10,925 bases of DNA, taken from JAQUBU01 sp036677685 (lineage in GTDB: Bacteria > Bacillota > Syntrophomonadia > Syntrophomonadales > Syntrophomonadaceae). Position 1 is the stretch's first letter, and the number at the start of each line of letters is the position of its first letter. The stretch spans positions 1-10,925 of the forward strand of contig JAVBWA010000030.1 in NCBI GenBank assembly GCA_036677685.1, in the 5' to 3' direction. The notes beneath the pieces are model-generated. The model had not been told where the DNA came from. It did no database searches and worked only from the letters and a program-made list of their open reading frames with translations. Below, piece after piece: positions 7,327 through 10,925 of this stretch. A program made the translations under genes and the position numbers.

Positions 7327-7371
7327 ATGTTTCAAAAATACAATACCAAAATTGGAGATCAAGAATATTAG
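7327..7371 (+). CDS. Possible 14-residue ORF behind a good ribosome binding site
   Basis: CGGAGG (7315-7320) is 6 bases before an ATG that encodes MFQKYNTKIGDQEY and then a TAG. The start overlaps the stop of the 31-codon ORF upstream (TAATG), a layout typical of translationally coupled genes. It may be the remaining 5' end of a deleted gene. There is no homology I can name. Confidence 0.18.
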   Translation: MFQKYNTKIGDQEY

Positions 7372-7594
7372 CGGCTTTTTCTCACCATCTGATACTTGGA
7401 CCTGTCTTCATTTATAAATCTTCTTATGCGTAATCCAGTCTTCTAATCCTCTTTTTTTAAAAAGCTCACTCATTTCTTATCTTCATGATCCTGTAATTGT
7501 ATATATGAAACATGCCTTATTCTTGATGGCTTAATACATTTTAGCCCGTTTTTATTGCGATATTTTATAAGTCAAAGGAAATGGGGGATAAAAA

Positions 7595-10500
7595 ATGAAC
7601 AGCAAGATTACTCGCCGCCAGTTTCTTAAGGTCGGCGGGGCAGCGGCAGCAGGATTTGGCGTGATTACAACCATGGGTTTTGACCTCACAGCAACTGCAA
7701 GTGAAATAAAAGCTGTACGAACCCAGGGCGTAAAGCCAGTACCAACAATCTGCCCATTCTGCGGGAGTGGTTGCGGTCTGGTGGTCTATGCCCGCGAAGG
7801 AGTTCCTGCAGATCAGCCACAGGTGTTGAGTGTGCAGGGAGATCCGGACAACCCGATTAACCGTGGAGGTGCATGCAGTAAAGGATCTGCTCTAATGAAT
7901 CTTCGGGAGATTTATAATCCCGAAACCGGCAAACAGGAGATTAACCCAGAACGGGTAAAAAAGCCCCGTTATAGAGCTCCTGGAAGTGACAAGTGGGAAG
8001 AAAAAGATTGGGATTGGATGTTAGATAGAATTGCTGAAAGAATCAAGGAGACCAGAGACAAGCATTATGAACTTAAAGATAAAGACGGCATAATCGTTAA
8101 CCGCTGCGAGAAGTTAGCCAGCCTGGGAGGCGCGGCACTTGACAATGAAGAGCTTATGCTTATCACCAAAATGAACCGGGCTTTAGGTATGACCTTTTTC
8201 GAGCATCAGGCCCGTATCTGCCATTCGTCTACCGTTGGAGGTCTGGCACCGACATTTGGCCGTGGTGCAATGACCAATCATTTTGTCGATATGAAGAATA
8301 CCGACTGTGCATTAATAATCGGCAGTAATGCTGCCGAGACCCATCCCATAACCTTTAAATGGCTTACCGACGCCAAGGTTAAACGGGGCGCTAAAATAAT
8401 TAATGTTGACCCGCGTTTCACCAGAACCTCGGCCCGTTCCGATATTTATGCTCCCATGCGTTCCGGAACGGATATAGCTTTTATCGGCGGGATGATGAAC
8501 TATATCCTGGAAAATAAGTTATATCATGAAGAATATGTACGCTACTATACCAATGCCACTTTGATAGTTAAAGAAGGATTTAGTTTTGACGATGGTCTGT
8601 TTTCAGGATATGACGCCAGCAAACGCCAATACGATAAGAGTTCCTGGAAATACGAGATGACCGATGATGGTCAATATGTAAAAGATATGACTATGGAACA
8701 TCCGCGCAGTGTATTTCAGATTCTGAAAAAGCATTATTCCCGTTATGATATTGATACCATATGTAGTTTGACCGGAACCCCCAGAAACAAGTACCTGCAA
8801 GTTATTCAAGCCTACGCTGCCACCGGTGCTCCTGATAAAGCCGGTACTATACTCTATGCCATGGGAACCACTCAGCACACGGTTGGGGTTGAAAATGTCC
8901 GGTCCTATGCCATGCTGCAATTGCTGCTGGGTAACATTGGCCGCCCTGGCGGTGGAGTAAACGCTCTGCGCGGTGAGTCCAATGTGCAGGGTTCAACCGA
9001 CTGGGCACTGCTATACCACATTATTCCCGGCTATCTCAACTCCCCGGAAGCTAAAAAGCATCCGGATCTGGCTACCTATAATGCGGTAGAAACGCCCAAA
9101 ACCGGTTACTGGGTAAACAAGCCCAAGTTTTTAGCAAGTTTGCTTAAATCCTACTGGATGAATGACATCCCGGAAAAGGGCTATGAATATTTACCCAAGC
9201 GTATTGACGGCAAGAACTATTCACATATAGCCCTCTTTGAAGCCATGTACAAGAAGGAGCTTGAAGGATTGCTGATATGGGGCTCCAACCCGGTAGTGGG
9301 CGGTCCCAATGCCAACAAGGAACAGGCCGCATTAGCCAACCTCAAGTGGATGGTGGCAATCGACCTGTGGATGACTGAAACCTCCGAATTCTGGACCCAT
9401 AAAGCCGTTGACCGGCCTACTGCCAGAGACGAATACGGAATTAAGAAACCAGAGGAAATCCAGACCGAGGTATTTTTCCTGCCGGCCTGCAATTCCTATG
9501 AAAAAGCAGGTTCAATTTCCAACAGCGGGCGCTGGATGCAGTACCGCTGGCAGGCTTGCGACCCGGTGGGTGAATCAAAAGCCGACCTGGAGATTGCCTA
9601 TGATCTTATGCAAAGAGTCAAAAAGCTCTATGAAGGCAGTCAGCGTATGGAAGATGAACCTGTTACCAGACTTACCTGGGATTATGGCCATGGTGCACAT
9701 CCGGACATTAATAAAATTGCCCGCGAAATTAATGGGTTCACCGTTGTTGACGGCAAGCCGGGAGAACAGGTGGCCAATTTTACCAAGCTTATGGATGACG
9801 GCAGCACCGCCTGCAGCAACTGGATTTATTCTGGAGTCTACCCCATGGATAACGGAAAGCCCGAGGATTACCTGGCCAGGAGAAGAGATAATAAAGACGT
9901 GGCCTATCCCGGAACCAAGCCAATTGGAAGTTACTCCAACTGGTCCTGGGCCTGGCCGGTCAACCGCCGCATCATATATAACCGTGCCAGTGCGACACCC
10001 GAAGGCAGACCCTGGGTGGAGGACTTAACCTCAATCTTCTGGAACGGTGAAAAATGGGTGGGAAATGATATTCCTGACTTCGGCGGCGCCAAGGCACCCA
10101 GTGATCCCGGCGGAACCGATCCCTTTATCATGAGGCCTGAAGGGCTGGGCTGCCTGTATAGCGCCTGCAATGAAGGGCCACTGCCTGAACACTATGAGCC
10201 ATGGGAAAGCCCGATAAAGAATCCCTTAAACAGTCAGCCGTTTAATCCCGCCATAATCGTTTGGGAAGAAGACAAACGCGGTACCAAAGAACAATATCCC
10301 ATTATCGGAACCACCTACCGGATATCCGAACATTGGCAATCAGGTATAATGACCAGAATGCAACCCTGGCTGGCTGAATTGGTACCCAACGTATTTGTGG
10401 AATTAAGTGAAGAACTCGCCCGTGAAAAGGGTATCAAAAACGGCAAAGAAGTGCTTATCAGTACGACTCGCGGTGATATGAAAGCTTTGGCCTGTGTAAG

Positions 10501-10684
10501 CAAACGATTTAAACCAATGAACATCAACGGCAAACAGGTTCATGAAGTTGGCGTCCTGTGGCACTTTGGCTTCAACGGTTATGCCAACGGCGATCCCGCC
10601 AACCGCCTGACACCGCATATAGGCGATGCCAATACTACCATTCCGGAATACAAAGCATTCCTATGCGACATAAGGAGGGCTTAA
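7595..10684 (+). CDS. Formate dehydrogenase catalytic (alpha) subunit, Tat-exported, Cys type
   Basis: A molybdopterin (Mo or W) oxidoreductase of 1029 residues, close to E. coli FdnG in length, oxidising formate to CO2 (or the reverse). A twin-arginine signal TRRQFLKVGGAAAAG (6-20) sends the folded enzyme across the membrane. The N-terminal [4Fe-4S] site has C53, C56, C60 (CPFCGSGC) and C94 (GGACSKG), with K96 as the conserved electron-relay lysine. The active-site segment RICHSSTVGGLAPTFGRGAMTNH has C209-H210 where FdnG has selenocysteine-His, so this is a cysteine enzyme. FTRTSARSD (residues 273-281), NVRSYAMLQLLLGNIGRPGGG and the C-terminal dinucleotide-binding domain (about 900-1029) complete the fold. 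ATG 7595 follows GGGGGA (7583-7588) by 6 bases. AAGGAGGG inside its last codons serves the next gene, three bases on. Family is firm; formate as substrate is well supported by the FdnG-like signature and the partner subunit. Confidence 0.93.
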   Translation: MNSKITRRQFLKVGGAAAAGFGVITTMGFDLTATASEIKAVRTQGVKPVPTICPFCGSGCGLVVYAREGVPADQPQVLSVQGDPDNPINRGGACSKGSALMNLREIYNPETGKQEINPERVKKPRYRAPGSDKWEEKDWDWMLDRIAERIKETRDKHYELKDKDGIIVNRCEKLASLGGAALDNEELMLITKMNRALGMTFFEHQARICHSSTVGGLAPTFGRGAMTNHFVDMKNTDCALIIGSNAAETHPITFKWLTDAKVKRGAKIINVDPRFTRTSARSDIYAPMRSGTDIAFIGGMMNYILENKLYHEEYVRYYTNATLIVKEGFSFDDGLFSGYDASKRQYDKSSWKYEMTDDGQYVKDMTMEHPRSVFQILKKHYSRYDIDTICSLTGTPRNKYLQVIQAYAATGAPDKAGTILYAMGTTQHTVGVENVRSYAMLQLLLGNIGRPGGGVNALRGESNVQGSTDWALLYHIIPGYLNSPEAKKHPDLATYNAVETPKTGYWVNKPKFLASLLKSYWMNDIPEKGYEYLPKRIDGKNYSHIALFEAMYKKELEGLLIWGSNPVVGGPNANKEQAALANLKWMVAIDLWMTETSEFWTHKAVDRPTARDEYGIKKPEEIQTEVFFLPACNSYEKAGSISNSGRWMQYRWQACDPVGESKADLEIAYDLMQRVKKLYEGSQRMEDEPVTRLTWDYGHGAHPDINKIAREINGFTVVDGKPGEQVANFTKLMDDGSTACSNWIYSGVYPMDNGKPEDYLARRRDNKDVAYPGTKPIGSYSNWSWAWPVNRRIIYNRASATPEGRPWVEDLTSIFWNGEKWVGNDIPDFGGAKAPSDPGGTDPFIMRPEGLGCLYSACNEGPLPEHYEPWESPIKNPLNSQPFNPAIIVWEEDKRGTKEQYPIIGTTYRISEHWQSGIMTRMQPWLAELVPNVFVELSEELAREKGIKNGKEVLISTTRGDMKALACVSKRFKPMNINGKQVHEVGVLWHFGFNGYANGDPANRLTPHIGDANTTIPEYKAFLCDIRRA

Positions 10685-10687
10685 CAG

Positions 10688-10925
10688 ATGGCTAATTTAA
10701 CTAATCTTTATGATGTTAGCAAATGTACAGCCTGCCGCGGTTGCCAGGTAGCCTGCAAGGATTGGAACCAGCTTCCGGCTGTAATCGAACCGTTCAAAGG
10801 CAATTATCAGACCCATGAAAGCACCAATGGCGACACCTTTACCATTGTAAAATTCATTGAACAAGAAGACCCGGTAGATGGTGTACACTGGAACTTCTTG
10901 AAATTCCAGTGCATGCACTGCCTGG
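10688..10925 (+). CDS. Formate dehydrogenase iron-sulfur (beta) subunit, partial
   Basis: The first 79 codons of a ferredoxin-like electron-transfer subunit, cut by the window end. It begins MANLTNLYDVSKCTACRGCQ with the first [4Fe-4S] motif C13-x2-C16-x2-C19-x3-C23, and a second cysteine cluster starts at FQCMHC near the edge. This matches FdnH/HybA-type subunits, which carry four clusters and pass electrons from the catalytic subunit to a membrane cytochrome b or quinone partner. AAGGAGGG (10672-10679) is 8 bases upstream of the ATG, and the gap to the alpha-subunit stop is three bases, so the two are coexpressed. No signal peptide is present; such subunits are normally co-exported with the Tat-bearing partner. 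A cytochrome b subunit would be expected next, outside the window. Confidence 0.9.
   Translation, partial: MANLTNLYDVSKCTACRGCQVACKDWNQLPAVIEPFKGNYQTHESTNGDTFTIVKFIEQEDPVDGVHWNFLKFQCMHCL

Larger units (their letters stand above)
7032..7594 (+). other. 563-base AT-rich gap with repeats and tiny ORFs
   Basis: No full-length gene is present. In order: a weak AAAAAG/CTTTTT pairing (7050-7055 with 7076-7081) that might end dinB transcripts; a direct repeat of CATTTGCAA (7093-7101 and 7114-7122), 21 bases apart; a 14-base perfect palindrome TATTATTAATAATA (7140-7153); a consensus ribosome binding site GGAGGTGA (7238-7245) before a 15-codon ORF; a HindIII-like palindrome AAGCTTAAGCTT (7259-7270); an AACC-GTTC-GGTT hairpin (7284-7295); a second ribosome binding site CGGAGG (7315-7320) before a 14-codon ORF; and on the minus strand a 21-codon ORF (7408-7473, begins MSELFKKRGLEDW). 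The last 90 bases hold the formate dehydrogenase leader with AT-rich -10-like TTTATAA (7564-7570), but no convincing -35. This could be a decayed gene segment or a leader with small peptides. Confidence 0.5.

Noticed and set aside
9408..10028. 206-codon plus-strand ORF inside the formate dehydrogenase gene
   Set aside because: It overlaps a confident gene in another frame, lacks a ribosome binding site and has no domain; its composition is that of an out-of-frame translation.
1..10925. CRISPR array, insertion sequence, tRNA or rRNA
   Set aside because: No spaced repeat array, transposase, terminal inverted repeats or tRNA-like cloverleaf was seen on either strand.

Overview
The window reads as a chromosomal segment of an anaerobic, low-to-mid GC Bacillota (class Clostridia; a syntroph- or Peptococcaceae-like organism is my best guess). 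The reasons are strong GGAGG-type ribosome binding sites, TTG start codons, a DegV protein, a dCache-SpoIIE phosphatase, and a Tat-exported formate dehydrogenase of the FdnG type followed by its Fe-S subunit. The genus is inference. Every confident gene lies on the plus strand.

Layout. Bases 1-159 are a leader with no recognisable gene. Next is a DegV-family lipid-binding protein (160-1017). After a 176-base gap holding a strong dyad comes a tight four-gene cluster (about 1194-5753) that matches the SiaA-SiaB-SiaC-SiaD signalling module of Pseudomonas in gene order and domain content. Its genes are a dCache-HAMP-PP2C phosphatase, a small GHKL-like kinase, a small SiaC phosphoprotein, and a c-di-GMP enzyme. 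The last gene differs from the Pseudomonas module: it carries both an intact GGDEF (synthesis) and an intact HD-GYP (hydrolysis) domain. A separate gene for DNA polymerase IV (dinB, 5829-7031) follows. Then comes a 563-base AT-rich gap (7032-7594) with repeats and several tiny ORFs, two of them behind excellent Shine-Dalgarno sites. The window ends in a formate dehydrogenase operon: the catalytic subunit (7595-10684, cysteine rather than selenocysteine type) and, three bases later, the start of the ferredoxin-like subunit, cut by the window edge.

How the genes work together. By analogy with Pseudomonas, an extracellular ligand sensed by the SiaA-like Cache domain would set its phosphatase activity against the kinase SiaB. 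The phosphorylation state of SiaC would then control the c-di-GMP enzyme, linking an outside signal to c-di-GMP level and probably to attachment or aggregation. The formate dehydrogenase is an energy-metabolism unit facing the outside of the membrane. Nothing in the sequence ties it to the signalling cluster. DinB and DegV look like independent neighbours.
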